This document shows, piece after piece, positions 11,346-24,343 of a stretch of DNA of 64,000 nucleotides. The position numbers and the translations under genes were made by a program. The DNA comes from Garcia nutans (lineage: Eukaryota; Streptophyta; Magnoliopsida; Malpighiales; Euphorbiaceae). The DNA is taken from NCBI GenBank assembly GCA_947685225.1, contig CANTUV010000003.1, positions 9,742,001 through 9,806,000 on the forward strand. The letters are read 5' to 3'. Position 1 is the stretch's first letter; every line of letters starts with the position of its first letter. The notes beneath the pieces are model-generated. The model was given only the letters and a program-made list of their open reading frames with translations, searched no databases and had not been told where the DNA came from.

Positions 11346-11869
11346 TTAGAGGTTGAGTGACATCCCATAGTAGCGCATTCTTTATGTTAAATATTACTTT
11401 TGAATTGTATGTAAAAGACAAATAAAATAATTTTCATACATTAAATACATTTTATAATTGCTTAAAATTCAATATAAAAATTTGTATAGAACCTAAATAA
11501 ATAGAACTATGTTAAATATTACTTTTAATATGTAATTAAAAGCCAAATAAAATCGAGAATAAACAAAAAATGTCCATAACGATTTCGCTATAGCCTATAG
11601 CAAATTTGCTATAGGTTTATGATTTTTATTTCTATTTATATAAATAATTGTCTTTCGAATTTCAGTTTTAAATTGATATTGTGTTTCTAAAATTAATTTA
11701 CATACTATGTTCTTAAAGCCAGCAAAAATAATTATTCAACTCACTTGTTTTCAAATTAGGATATCATTTTATGAATTTGTTTGATTTCCTTTTATGTACT
11801 TGCTTATATTAATTATTTAAATGTTTTATGTATGTCTATATTATGTTCCTTGTTTCTATTTTCTTCTAG

Positions 11870-12442
11870 GAATGCATTATTTTTTTAAGAGACTTATAAA
11901 AGGCATGTTTCTGCCTATGGTAGGTGTTTTAGTTTATTTAAATTATTTCTTTTATTATTTTATTTATTTTTGAGAGATTTGTAAAGGTACATGTCCACTT
12001 TATGTGGGTACCCATTTTTATGGACTTTCAGATATTATAAGGGCATATTTCCATCTTATATGGGTGCCCTTTATTATTTGATTATTTGATTTATGATATG
12101 ATATTTATTTGTTTTAATAATTCTTGTAATATGAGTCATATTATAATAATTTAAAATTTTAGTAATATTAGACTTGAGGAGCCGGTTCTAATGGACCGGG
12201 CGTTATGAGGTTACTGGGTCATTTCTTACCTTCCCAATGCATATCCAATTTTTCAAACCTAATAGAGGTTGGAGATTTCTTAGAAATCAAGTCATCCACC
12301 CCTTCTACTTTCTTTCTTGCCCGTCCGGGTAGTGACTCATATTCTCTGAGCTTAGGCTCATTTCTCTAGGGTCCAAAGTCTAACAATATCAAAGTCGCAA
12401 AAATCATTCCATTAGGAGTGGGGAGGAAAATCCATGCTCACA
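11870..12442 (+). mobile_element. Family-A LTR fragment (A4), 3' portion
   Basis: Matches the last 550-600 bp of LTRs A3 and A6, including 'ggcatgtttctgcc', 'cgttatgaggttactgggtc' and the end 'atccatgctcaca'. The 5' half is not recognisable, and no PBS follows. Confidence 0.7.
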
Positions 12443-12737
12443 CTTTAATTGTATCTTTATTCAGTTTTTAATTTCATAAATTCATAAAAATAATTGCTTT
12501 AATTATTTTAACACACCATTAGCCATGTTTCATATCCCAATTGTAATAGCCATGAATTTTAAACGCTATTAAATAATTAATTTGGAGGGTAGTTAGTATG
12601 TCGGAAGAGAGAAATACAAGATATATACATATTATATACTTGATATATAAATAAAATATACATTACATATACATATGCATAAAATATACATAACTTATGT
12701 GTAAAGTATATATATGATATATACATATTTATTGATG

Positions 12738-12773
12738 GAAGAAGAAGAAGAAGAAGAAGAAGAAGAAGAAGAA

Positions 12774-12831
<58 letters not shown>

Positions 12832-12849
12832 TTGATGATGATGATGATA
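12738..12849. repeat. (GAA)n-(GAT)n microsatellite
   Basis: About 12 GAA followed by about 25 GAT trinucleotides, broken once by GTT. It sits where other LTRs of the group have a short 'gaagaagaag' leader, so it is an expansion of an existing tract. Confidence 0.95.
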
Positions 12850-13756
12850 AAAGAAAAGTCATATTCTAACAAAATTTAATTATTCAAATGCCATTTACAT
12901 CCATTCTTTGCAAATTTAACCAAAACCCTAATTACCCTTACTACCTTATTCAAAGTTCTAAAATTAAAGTCAAAAGAAGAGACAAAATGAGTAGAATGTT
13001 AGAGTAGATATCTAATGATATCTATGTAAAGTTATTATGATATCTAATGATATGATGTACCTTAAAACTTGATTTGGAATTTATTAGAGTAGATTTCTAA
13101 AATTAAAGAATGTTAGGGCAAATGTTGTAAATTTGAAAGAAATGTGATAAATGAGGTTTGAATTGTTAAAATGAGTAGAATTATTCTTCTAATGAATTAT
13201 TTAAACTTATAATGTGGTTAGGAGGTGAGAAGTGTGGGATTGCCCAATCCAAAAGGTGAAGACCATTTTAGTAAAGCGAAAGAAAGGGAGTGAACTTGGC
13301 TTGGAAGTTGCCTTAAGTGAAGGTTAGTATATACTTTGGTAATCATGTATTAAAATTCATTGAATGGGTGTGCTACATTGTATGTTGATATTTGTATTAT
13401 GCTACTTTAATGTTAGTATTCATATGTAAAGTGTATAGTTATCTATTTAAAAGTGTGATATGCATTGTATATGAATTTTACGGCATTTTAGCATGGTCAT
13501 TGGCATTTTCAAATGTGGTAATGGAAAAATGGACCTTATGCCATTTAGTGTGTATAATTCGACCACATTATGTAAGTGGCATAGAATGTGATGTTTATGA
13601 TGAGTAAATATGGAAATGTTGAGAAATGATGGATAAAGTGTTGAAAAGTGATGAATGACATAATTGGCTATGTTATGTGACAACATGAAATGATATGTGA
13701 TTACCTTGTATAATATCTTATTCCAGAGTTTTGTATTTGGTAATGTGGATATGACA

Positions 13757-13880
13757 TGCCTATTATATGATTTGCCTTCGAGACTAGAAGTTGAACATCA
13801 CTTATGATATGATTTTCCTTTGGGGCTAGACGTTGAGCATCACTTATGATATTATTTACCTTCGGGCTAGATATTGGGTG
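13757..13880. repeat. About 43-bp tandem repeat inside LTR B1
   Basis: Three copies containing 'ccttcgggctaga..ttgagcatcactta'. The equivalent site in other LTRs of the group carries other small repeats (20110-20220, 50430-50640, 51700-51850, 62580-62880). Confidence 0.7.
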
Positions 13881-14530
13881 TCACGATAGACCAAAATAAT
13901 ATCTCTAAAAATTGAATATTATATTGGGCTACGCGGGTCCAATGCATGTGATTGTAGTGTTTTGATAAATTCTATGAAAGTTTTTATACATAAGAGCATT
14001 AATCATGATATGTTAAAAGAAGTTCACATTGCATTATTCTTAAATTAATTTATTATCAAAGTACATGCTACTAAGCTCTTAGGCTTAGCACTACAGTATA
14101 TATCATGCAGGTATTGGGACTGGCGTTTAGGACTGTGATTGGAGCTTAGAGATTATGTGTGCAATGAAACTAACTCAAAGGGTAATGCATACATGTATAT
14201 TTTTTATCATTATGAACTTTGATTTTGTGTATTAGATAAATCTTAGGAAAAGGTTTTATGTAACATACATTATGAAGAAACTATATTTGGGAGTACTTTT
14301 CTAATTGCAGGTTGTATGATTTTTAATTTGGGATTTGTGAAATTACAGGCAAAACTCTGGCAAATTTTTTTCAGAGAATTTACTTTTATAAATTTATAAA
14401 TTATTTTTAATATTTAATTAAGAGTTTTGTGTGTATTTATTGTAGCACTTTTGTAATATATATATATATATATTATACATATACAGGGTATATATATTAT
14501 ATATATAGGGTATAAGGGTGTTACACTAAT

Positions 14531-15850
14531 TACAGTAGAATTTTAGTTTAGGGCCAAGGGGTATTTTCATAATTTATAGCTTTAAAATTCTTTTTCGAAA
14601 ATACTTATTAAATCCATACCAGGATTCATTTTTCCACTTTTTAAGGATTATCCAACCTTATTTTTCCACTAATTCCAAATTTCCAAACCACATATAACAC
14701 CATGCACAGTCCAGTATATGTACAATATAGAAATCATGACATGAAATTTCAGACATTACATGCGACCAGCATGCACGTACTGTCGAGCTCACGCCATATT
14801 CCTTATCTAACATTTGGTTAGGTATATTGCTGATGTGAGATGGGACCTTTTTGTCTAAGTCACCCTTAACCCTTTTATGTAATGACCTTAGAACTTAACC
14901 TTAGGTTGTATATACCTTAATAATTAAAGCCTTCTTGTATAAAGTTCATGAGATCTTTTCTCGTGCACATATGTATGTCACACTTAAACTTTAAGCCTTG
15001 TATAAAAGTAACCTTTAGGATGCCCTACCTGATACATAAGTCGTTAAAAGGAAAAGAAGCCTTAATCTAAGAAATAAAAGCCCCCTACACTTATGGACCA
15101 AACCACATCATTCATGACCCAGTTAAACCAATCACTCCTTCAGTACCCTTGTCCACTCCTTAGACTTGACCTATCTTCTCTCACCTAATCCATACCTTTT
15201 AGGTTGGCCATCATCTTCCCAATTTTAGCCCTCCATCCAAAACCTAATATCCCATCTTCTCCATGCTATGACCAGATATACTCCATCCAACAATCATATC
15301 CCACCTCTTCCCCATATGACTATTGTCATATCCTTTAAACCATTCTCTCATTTAACCACAATCCTGAATGATAAAGGATCCTTACTCCATGCCCCTTCCA
15401 TAAGGCTCATCAAAATTCAACTCATCAAAACCATACCCCTTCCATAAGGCTCATCCACCCTTAAAGCTCCTCAAGCTTAGTTCCTTACCTTTAAAGTCAT
15501 ACCCTTAAGCATGAACCTTAGCAGTTAGTCCCAACCCAACCTTTCAACCCTTTTTGGGACCACACTCATCCTCAATAGACCTTAGCCATAAGAGCTAACC
15601 CTTTGAATCATAGATACAAAGTCTAATTCGCCCTTAGTTGTGGATCATACTATTCCCCCTTAGGCATGGACCATGCCATGTATCTTTAGCCATTGACAAT
15701 ACTATTTACCCTTTGCAATGTACCACATCATGCACTAGCTGCTTAACTACATGAACCAAACTTATATGTGCTAACCCTTATGAACCTTAGCCATGCACTT
15801 ACCTTTGACCATGAACTTGACCCATTGCCATGTGACCTATGACCCATGAC
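14531..15850. other. Unclassified, probable leader of the degraded Tat-like element
   Basis: AT-rich and C-rich sequence with many short 'aaccttag' and 'ccatgacc' motifs, without an open frame of note. It precedes the minisatellite and gag pseudogene, so it is probably the long 5' leader of that element. Confidence 0.35.
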
Positions 15851-15852
15851 CA

Positions 15853-16090
15853 GTGATCATGAACTTGACCCATGGCCATATAATCCAAGCCTTTAACCGT
15901 GAACCTAACCTATGGCCAAGTTGCATCAAGCCTTTGACCATGAACCTAACCTATGGCCATATAATCCAAGCCTTTAACCTTGAATCTGACCTATGGCCAA
16001 GTTACACCAAGCCTTTGACTATGAACCCAACCCATGGCCAAGTTACATCATGCCTTTATTCATTAACTCGACCCACGGCCAAAACTATCA
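15853..16090. repeat. About 41-bp minisatellite upstream of gag
   Basis: Five to six imperfect copies of a 40-41 bp unit containing 'ctatggccaagttacatcaa' and 'gcctttgaccatgaacc'. The 86-codon open frame over it (15853-16113) is periodic and follows from the repeat. Confidence 0.85.
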
Positions 16091-16211
16091 TGTCAAAAAC
16101 CAAATCTATGTAACATATGGCTTTACCCATTAATCGCTCTCAAAATGCCCTTACTAATCCTACCCTTTTCATGCGATGGTACATATAACCCAACAAACTA
16201 ACCATACCCTA

Positions 16212-17640
16212 CATTTGAAGCACTTCTTGAGAGACAAGAAGAGATCTTTCGAACCATAATGGCCAATCAACAAACTAAGTTGATCAACATGTTGACTGAG
16301 CAGAGAAGCTCCATTCTCCAAGAAGTTGCCAATATAATCTAACTTGCCCCTACTCAGTCCAATCTTCCTATCACTATTCCCAATATAGTTTTTACTTCCT
16401 GAGCCTCACTGACTGCTTTTACCCATATAACACCACCAACTTCCCCACATACAACACCTCCTTAGAATCCACCCAGTCTAAATGTCCTAGTTATTGGCTT
16501 AACCTAAATGGGGTATGCTCCAAAGATAGTGACAGATACCACTCCTTTTCCTAGCGCTTCCTAAGGAAGTGATCCCTCTCAAAAGTTGCTGGAGAAAATA
16601 GAGTCAATGGAAAAACAAACAAAGAATGGCAAGAGTTGTGAGAAGTGTGTTGATGTTGACTCTCTCTCACCTTCTTCTATAATACCATAGTACCCCCCTA
16701 AGTTTGAGATACCAAACATAGGCAGATTCAATGGCACCACCCTTTTAAGGACTCACCTAAAGATGTATGTTGGTGTCCTTTCTCCACTTGGGGTAACATA
16801 TGAGCTTCTTGCCCAACTATTCCAACAATCATTAACAGGGACAAATGCAATATGATTTTTGGACCTTTACAAAAAGAAGTACCAGACATGAAAATAAATC
16901 TATAATGCCTTCACAAAGTAATACTACTATAACATTAAAGTAAATGTGACTCGAAGGGATTTAGAGACTACCCAATAAGGTTAGAATGAATCCCTCTCCT
17001 CGTTCCTTACCAGGTGGAGGGCCAAGGTAGCTCAAATGGTAAATAGACCTCCAGAGTAAGAATAAATTAACATCATAATCAAGAACCTTCTACTAATACA
17101 TCAAACCCACCCGCAGACCCAACACTTACCCAGTTTCAAAGCCTTGGTCACTACTGCCATAAAGATTAAGGACTTAGTCTAGATGAGCCAATTCAAGGAT
17201 GAGATAGCCTCTTTAGGCATGGGAAGTGCTCCACCTACACCACTAATTATGAGAACAGGGAAGTGTATGCAATCAAGAGAGAATAGTATGTTTTTACAAA
17301 TTTGGGTATGCCATTGAGTGTGGTATACAAAAAGGCCTTACAAGAGAAATTAGTTCAACCTTTGGAGCCAAGACCTCCACCAAACCGTTTGCCCAATAGT
17401 TTGAATGCCAATGAGTTCTGTGAGTATTATCAAGGCATCGAGCATGATATAGACATGTACAAAAACCTAAGCCATAGAATCGATGGCCTGGTGGACAATG
17501 GAACCATTATTCCTCTCAAAAACCATCCAAGCATAAACACTAGCCCCTCTAGATGACCTTTTTCATGATAATCCCCCATGGCCCACCTAGTAATTGGTGC
17601 TATGAGAAGGCCCATGACTTAGTCAATCTATCACACTTCA
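16212..17640 (+). pseudogene. Degraded Ty3 (Tat-lineage-like) gag
   Basis: Plus-strand remnant of a retrotransposon gag with many in-frame stops. The recognisable order is an N-terminal segment with 'MANQQTKLINMLTEQR' (about 16260), a PPKFEIPNIGRFNGTT segment (about 16695) equivalent to PYKFKMPSFAKFDGIEN in the minus-strand gag at 772-2322, an SFLTRWRAKVAQMV segment (about 17000) equivalent to NFVDYVKRWRNKAALL, and the open piece 17302-17556 with NRLPNSLNANEFCEYYQG, the decayed counterpart of the zinc-knuckle region, in which most metal ligands are lost. The same protein family as the other gag, but much older. No protease or pol is visible downstream. Confidence 0.7.
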
Positions 17641-18798
17641 TCTCAAGCCACACGCTAGTCCAAGTCTACTAGCCCTAAGTTTATCTCTTAGTCAAAATTA
17701 GAGTCCATCCCTTCTCAAAGTTGTTGTCATATTATGAGTATGTTAGTCCTTTTTTATAATTTTCCAATGATAAATAAAATGCTAGATCTTTTCCTTACCA
17801 CTTTATATGCTTCCATTCTAAGCTTGGTTAAAAAATAAAAATAAATAAATAAAAAGCAAAAAATAAATAAATAACTCAAACCTTAGCATAAAGATTGCAT
17901 CTTCACAAAAGGATCTGCAAAATGATGGGTATTAAGATCATTAAGAGATTATCCAATTTTTTCCAAGACAGTATTATTAAAAGCCCCACTATGAATTATT
18001 TCAAAATAAACCAAAATAAAAAAAAAGAGACAAAAAAGGGGGGAACTCATAAAATTTATATCATCATTGAAAATTTTTAAAACTTGATCATAGAGAGGTC
18101 AACTTATCGAAGAAAATCTATCACCAACGAACCAGTGACGCAGTCAAAGCCAACAAAAAACTTGGCAATCATCAAACGAACACAAGAAGGTTCCCACAAG
18201 AGAAACTCCTTTTTTATGGTTTATTAGATAAAACCCATCTTACCAACCAAGATAGGAATGTGACCAAAAATAGGACAAGTGATGCATTTAAGGCTATAAG
18301 CAAAAACTAGCCTAACACTTTGACAAGAGGACTATACGAGATCCTTAAAGAGATGATTAACTCAAAAAGACATATTTTGGGAAGAACTACCATTTTTGCA
18401 GACCAAGATCACCAATCAGCTCAAAAACTATAACTACGTCGACCCGATTCTCTCGAGAAAAGAAAAGTGTTTGTCAAAAAAATATTAATAATAGAGATAC
18501 GTATGCTACCTCTCATTAGGTTCAATCTAAATCACATCATGCCATGGTTTTTCTAAAAAAAAAAGAGCATATAAGAAAAAGTAAAAAAGAAATTTAAAAA
18601 AAGGAGCTCGCTAAGCAGAAAACTTGAAATGGTAGCTTAGGTAAAAATTAAGGCAAGCTTATCAAGTTTAAAATCCAAAAGGGCAGCTCAATCAAAAATC
18701 AAAGCTAAAATAAGGATGTTTTACTTAAACCAAGATCATATATCAGTGGGGCAAACCTTAGAGTCGATGCCTCAAAGTGATATCTTCATGGGGCAAAC
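17641..18798. other. Internal non-coding remnant of the Tat-like element
   Basis: No open frame of note. An A-rich AAATAAAT stretch lies at 17820-17875. Two 'ggggcaaac' motifs (about 18747 and 18790) look like the purine tract next to family-A LTRs. The second was the target of the solo-LTR insertion that follows. Confidence 0.4.
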
Positions 18799-20993
18799 TC
18801 TAACACCTATGTTTTTATTAAATACAATTAAATAATTAATATGGAGTGTTAATTAATGTGTTGGAAGAATGATATATATAGTATATACCTAATGTATACA
18901 TAAAATATATATTAGATATATAATGTATATATGGTATATACCTAATATATAAATTGTCACTAAAAAACAAAGTTAGGTAAAAAGTAAAAGTTAAAAGTAA
19001 ATATAATAATAAAAAAAGAAAGGTTAAGATTATTTTTGGATAAGAAGATTAAAAATATCTTAATAATTAATTAATTAATAATTATATATGTGTGGTTGGA
19101 AAGAAAGGAAAAATAATAAAACTAAATTTTTTTTCTTCGTCTTCTTCTTCCTTAGGCCGACCACCATTAGAGTGAGAGAGGGGAGCTCAAGTTCATCGTA
19201 TACACCAAATTTTACAAGAATCTCCAAGGATTCAAGGTGATTTTGAATATTAATTAAGCATTAGGTAAGAATTCTTTCAATTTAATTAGCTTTTCTTTAG
19301 AATCAAGATTATGTGAAATTTTTATTTTTGATGGAGGTGATTATAACTGTTGAAATATATTGTTTTGAAGTTCTTTTGATATGTATGTAATGATTTTGTC
19401 ATTGGATAATGGAAATGAGTTTGTTTTGGTGAAGTTTGAGGAAAGTAGTAAGAGAATGAGGGTTTTGATGGGTGTTTGGTTAGATTTGGTATAATTAGTG
19501 GTTATTTTGTATAAATTAAGCACGAAAATTATTCTAATTGAATAATTGTACTTATTGTTTGGATTAGGAGTGATTAGATGAAAAATTATACAAGTGGAAG
19601 AATTTAAGGTTTGGTTGAAGTAAGGCTTGGAGGGTGGCTTTGAATTGATTTTAAAGCTAAATAAGGTTAGTACATACTTTGTTGACATTTAAATTGAATA
19701 TTTACATTTGGCATCATCCACATTGGCACAATTTAAAAAATGTTGTTATTCTTTAAAGTAACACTATTCATTACTTTATGCATGATTGTTAAAAAGCATG
19801 ATTTGTATATTAGTTTGGATTTAAAGAATATTATTTTATGGAAAATGATAATGTATTATATAATGTATTGAAAATGTGAAAATAAGTCACATTATAAATG
19901 TGACAAAAGTGATGCTTAATGTGATTGAAAATGTGGAAAATGGTTATGGAATGTGGAACAATGATAAATGTGATGAAAATGAGGAAAATGTAATTTAATG
20001 TGTTGTTTGTTGCCCTACACAATTACTTGTTCCAGAATGCTAATTTTAGTACTGTCAACTTGGCATACCAATGATTCACTTTTGGGAGAGATATACTAGT
20101 ATCATATTTATTATATGCCTTCGGGTGAGACACGCTGGTGTTGGGCACTTTTGTTTTGAGGGAATGACCTTCGAGTAATATATATATGACACTTAGATCT
20201 CCGATGTCGAACCTTTGGGTTGCAATAGGTCAAATCAATTTTTCTACAACTTGAATACTGTGTAGGGACTTGTTGGGCCCAATGTGCATGACTGTGATGT
20301 GTTTATAAAATTTAAGGGCTATTAAATGATAAATGAGCATTGCATTACAATGATGGCATAAAGAATACATTATTTTGTTAAAATATTTTGTGTTATCAAA
20401 GTTTGTACTGTTAAGCTTATAGCGTAGCATGATTTGATTTTATCGTGTAGGTGACAGGGTTAAGACAAGAAGCCCTAACAGACCTGAGAGGGAATCTAGG
20501 ACTTAAGGCTGATTTTGGAGGTAAAGTTTTTGCCACGAGACCATATCCTCTTTGGTGATCCATACATGTAAAATTATTATATATATATATATATTGGGTT
20601 GGAATCATAATCAAACCATATGTAAATTAAATAAATTTGAGGTATTATGTATATATATATGTATTTAACGAATAATGTTTTGAATTTTGAAAATTTTAGA
20701 TGTAAATTAATGAAGAGGTGGGTTTGAAATGAAATGAGAGTTTTAGGAGTGCCATTTCCATGCAGGTTGTGTTTTATTGATTTTAGGATTTATTAAAATT
20801 ATAAACAAAACTCTGAAAAAAAAAATTTTAGATATTTTATATTTAAATAAAGCTATATTTTTTAATAGTTATGTTTTTATTATTAAATGGAAACTACTAC
20901 AGATAATTATTGTATCATTCTTGTATTCTATATATGTGTTTTATATATATGGGTTATATATATTATAAGTATATATGATATAAGGGTGTTGCA
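18799..20993 (+). mobile_element. Solo LTR, chromovirus type (B2), TSD CAAAC
   Basis: Starts TCTAACACCTATG (TG changed to TC) and ends AAGGGTGTTGCA, about 2.2 kb. Perfect 5-bp target-site duplication CAAAC at 18794-18798 and 20994-20998. The start region matches LTR B1 ('taaataattaat.tggag'). Stem-loop pair at 20411-20448 with AG|GT at 20450/20451. No internal region remains. Confidence 0.9.
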
Positions 20994-20998
20994 CAAAC

Positions 20999-22160
20999 CC
21001 CTGAAGTCAAAACTCTATGGTCAAATCTTCAAGGGGCATACCCATAAACCATCACTTGAGTCATAGGTTTAGGTGCAGTCTTCTTAGTATCTTCCTCTCA
21101 TTCATCAAAACTAATGTTGTACCTTCTCATAGTATCATAAAACAAACACTTACAACCACCAAATTATTAAACCTACCATAAAGTGTCATTGAACAAAATC
21201 AAAAAGCCTTATTATTATTGATAAGCATTGAAAAAGCAAGGTAATGACCTAATCTTGATTTCCAGTGCAGAGGTTCTAATAATACTCAAACCATTGAACA
21301 AAATGGTGATTAATGAGCTCCTTGCTATGATGGCTACTCATCAAGATAAAGCTAAATTCCTACACATTATAAGGTCCACAAAATTCAAGTCTTCCCTAGG
21401 AAGTCTAGATAGCCAAACCATCTCCATATTCCAACCAGCCAAACCATCTCCATATTCCAACCAACCAAACCATCTCTATATTTCAACTTGCCAAACCATT
21501 AACACCTTTGTAGCCTGAATTTTGCAAGGACAAAGTCCACAACCAAGACTAGTCCAAACCATCTTTGCAATACCAAAATGTTTAAAAAATCTTGAGTTTC
21601 CCTTGTAAAATCCATAACCAAGACATCTTCACCTTGAGACTGCAAGCTTAATGACCCATACACCCTATTAGGACCAAGCCTAAACAAGCTCATAACCTTC
21701 TTATCTTAAAACACTCTTTCAAAGTTAAAACTACTTAAAACAAGTTCATAAACTTGAGTCCAAACTAAATTAGTGCTCTAAGCTAAAGGCCTAATTTGAC
21801 TTAAGCCTTGAAAATCAAATGAGCATTGAACTAAAGCTTGACTGGAGCTAGTCTAAGCCAATTGCATCCTTTCTAAATAAGCAGAACAAGCCCTAACTAA
21901 CCAAAGAAATCATAGCTTTCTAACTTAAGCTAGGTTCCATAGCGAAATAAGCCAACTCATCCCACAGTCAACCAAGTCAAAAGACCTTCACAAAGCCAAG
22001 ATTTCCAAAGGATAGATCAACCCAAATCTAACCATGCCTTCTAAAAAATACCCCACACTCAAGGTTGTTGAAATGACTATAGCCTTATTATAACATCTTG
22101 ATCTTACCAAGCTAAAATATGCCCTCAATCTTGCCTAGTGCCACCCTACTAGCCCTATTA
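20999..22160. other. 3' UTR-like sequence with 26-bp tandem repeat
   Basis: Continuation of the host sequence interrupted by the solo LTR. At 21408-21500 about four copies of AGCCAAACCATCTCCATATT plus 'ccaacc' (26 bp) are arranged head to tail. The rest is C/A-rich with no gene signal. It is interrupted at 22160 by the CACTA element and resumes at 25731. Confidence 0.5.
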
Positions 22161-23037
22161 CACTACAAAAAAATAGCAATCTGCGACACCATTAACGATG
22201 AAATCAACGACCAAAATACGATAGCGACATATCAGCGACGAACATCGAGAAAAATAGAGCGGACGGTAATGTCCTGGTCGCTAAAAAATCAACATCAAAT
22301 CAGCGACCAATTGTGCGTGTCATTGATTAGTGACAAATCAGCGACAAAACAGAGACAAATTCAACGACATTTTCATTTTTGGCGGGAATTATTTATTCCC
22401 GCTGAAAGTCGTCACTGATTTATCTTTGGTCGTTGAATTCATCGCTATTTGGGTCGTTAATTTAGTCGCTAAAATTGTCGCTAATGTGCTCGCTGAATTT
22501 TGTCGCTAATGTGTCGCAGAATATGTCGCAATATTTTTCTCGTTGTTTCAGTCATTGATTTGTCACAGAATTCAATATATTTTTTGTCACCTTTGGTCGC
22601 TGATTTTGTCGCAATTTTATAATTGTTTGGCTATATTTTTCTAGTATTCCAATTTTTTTTGTCTACACATTTTCAAGAACCTGTTGAATTTTAAATATAA
22701 TAACCAAACCTGTTTATAAAATAGTCATTCATTACAATAATAATCAAATAACACAACATTCATAATTAAGTTATTAGTGGCAATAAGTATACATACACAA
22801 TTCGAATGTAAAGTTTACCCCTTAAGAAAGTATATTTGGCTTTTTTGCCTCATTTTTTAATTAGTTGGATGATTAAACCATTATTATGAAGAAGTGTGAT
22901 GAAAATTTCTTATTTTATGCTTGGAAACGTATCATATCTCAGAAATCAAGCCATAGATATGATTTCAATGTGTATGAAGAAATCTTCAACTAATTCTGTT
23001 CTGAAATTATTTACCAATGCAAATTGCTGGAATAACA

Positions 23038-23118
23038 AGAAAACTTTCATAAGAGTAAGCATAAGCATAAGCCTAAAAGCATAAGCATAAGCCTAAAAGC
23101 ATAAGCATAAGCCTAAAG
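23038..23118. repeat. 20-bp tandem repeat
   Basis: About three to four head-to-tail copies of CATAAGCATAAGCCTAAAAG inside the CACTA element. Confidence 0.85.
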
Positions 23119-23294
23119 CTCTTCACATTCAGCAGCAAACAAAGAATATTCAAATACTAAGAAACTAATTACTTACTAAGAAATTAATAATAAGAATCAA
23201 TTAAGTCTAGTTAAAAAAAATAACACTAATACAAGCACAAATTTAGTCAAATGAGAACCAAAATCAAAATATATCGATTGAAAAAGAAGATTAA

Positions 23295-23640
23295 TTTTTT
23301 TTTTTTTGGTAATTCAACTTTTATTACCAAAAACAATGCCCTGTACAAAATTAATACCTGCTAACATAGCAGAAAGGCCAAAACAACACAAACCCAATCA
23401 ATCCAAACAAACCAGAAAATCATTAGCAGAGCTAACACATCAAGAGACACAGCCCAGCAACTAAAACAAGAAAAGCCTTCATGTAAAGAATACAACTAAC
23501 TATTCAATGCTTCAAAGAAAACGGTATCTGCAACATCCAACAGCTCTAGCACAACAAGCAACCATAACAACTTCATATTCACCATCTGGAAGTCAGCTCT
23601 AGCACAGCAAGCAACCAGAACAACTTCATATTCATAAATA
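23295..23640 (-). mobile_element. Possible LINE or retrocopy 3' end
   Basis: On the minus strand the sequence ends with an AATAAA signal (about 23318-23325) followed about 15 bases later by a run of 13 A (23295-23307). The stretch before it ('ttttgtacagggcattg', 'ctgctatgttagcagg') resembles 3' UTRs of plant L1-type elements. No reverse transcriptase is present. A processed transcript of another gene is the alternative. The far end is uncertain. Confidence 0.4.
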
Positions 23641-23815
23641 ACCAGAAATTATTGCGAATGATATGCAAAAAATACAAAAGAAATTATTCATTTTTTTGTT
23701 TTCAAAATCAACTAGAAAGGCAAGAGAAAAATATTTTTTTGTTTTCAAAATCCAACTGCAATAAATTATTGAAAAGATTATCAACAATGTCAATACATAG
23801 GAATTGAGAGCAGAC

Positions 23816-24343
23816 CTTAACCACTTGAATCATGACATCAAAAATCTCCTTGCAACTTGACAAGCTCAAATACACTGTCATCCTGTGCTTCAAATCATCG
23901 AAACTACACACATCCTTCAATGACTTGTTCAATGACCCGTAATACTTATAATTCAATAATCCATCCTCCCCATTAATCTCCACATAATCACCACCTCTCC
24001 ATCACATTTCCCTCTGCCTTTTCGGACTCCTCCAAGCAGCGTCCAGACCGACCACCGGCGGGCAGTAGCGGTTCTGTGATTAGGTCTAGGATTGCTCGAG
24101 CTCAAAGGCCTTGAGTCGACGGACAGTAGCAGTTCTATGCTTAGGTCTGGCAGAGACGGAAGGACGGTGATGGTAACGGCGAATTGAGGAAGACGAAGAC
24201 GGCAACGACGTTTGTTTGGAGGCAGTGAAGAATTGAGGGTGAGGAGAGGAGGTGGTGAAATTGCGAATATGAGAGGGTCGTTTTGGGGTTCTGAAGTTTG
24301 AAATGTCTTTGAGAGAAGAAGAATAAGAATCGTTACCCTCCAT
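23816..24343 (-). pseudogene. Captured fragment of an ASPM-like (abnormal spindle) gene
   Basis: Two minus-strand coding pieces resemble the N-terminal part of plant ASPM-like proteins, microtubule-associated proteins acting at the spindle. Piece 1 (24086-24343, 85 codons, starts ATG) has SSLKDISNFRTPKRPSH, PQFFTASKQT and RRLKAFELEQS. Piece 2 (about 23816-24040) contains AAWRSPKRQRE, a stop, then SLKDVCSFDDLKHRMTVYLS and KEIFDVMIQVVK, ending at an AAG|GT splice-donor-like junction, with intron-like sequence after it. The retained intron points to DNA-level capture, not a processed copy. A short segment (RPKHRTATVRR) is duplicated between the pieces with changes. The calponin-homology and IQ domains of the full protein are absent, so it is non-functional. 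Assigned from remembered family motifs, not from a search. Confidence 0.6.

Larger units (their letters stand above)
12542..14525 (+). mobile_element. Solo LTR, chromovirus type (B1), TSD CCAAT/CTAAT
   Basis: Starts TGTAATAGCC and ends AAGGGTGTTACA, 1984 bp, with no internal region, so it is a solo LTR left by LTR-LTR recombination. Flanking pentamers CCAAT (12537-12541) and CTAAT (14526-14530) differ by one base. Internal order: AT-rich U3, a GAA/GAT microsatellite, a 43-bp tandem repeat (13757-13880), the stem-loop at 14071-14088 with AG|GT at 14110/14111, and the 3' end. Confidence 0.85.

Noticed and set aside
15853..16113. 86-codon frame with repeated THGHIIQAFN-like units
   Set aside because: Translation of a 41-bp minisatellite; lies in the element leader.
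22119..22418. 99-codon frame across the left CACTA end
   Set aside because: Crosses the transposon boundary and subterminal repeats; chance frame.
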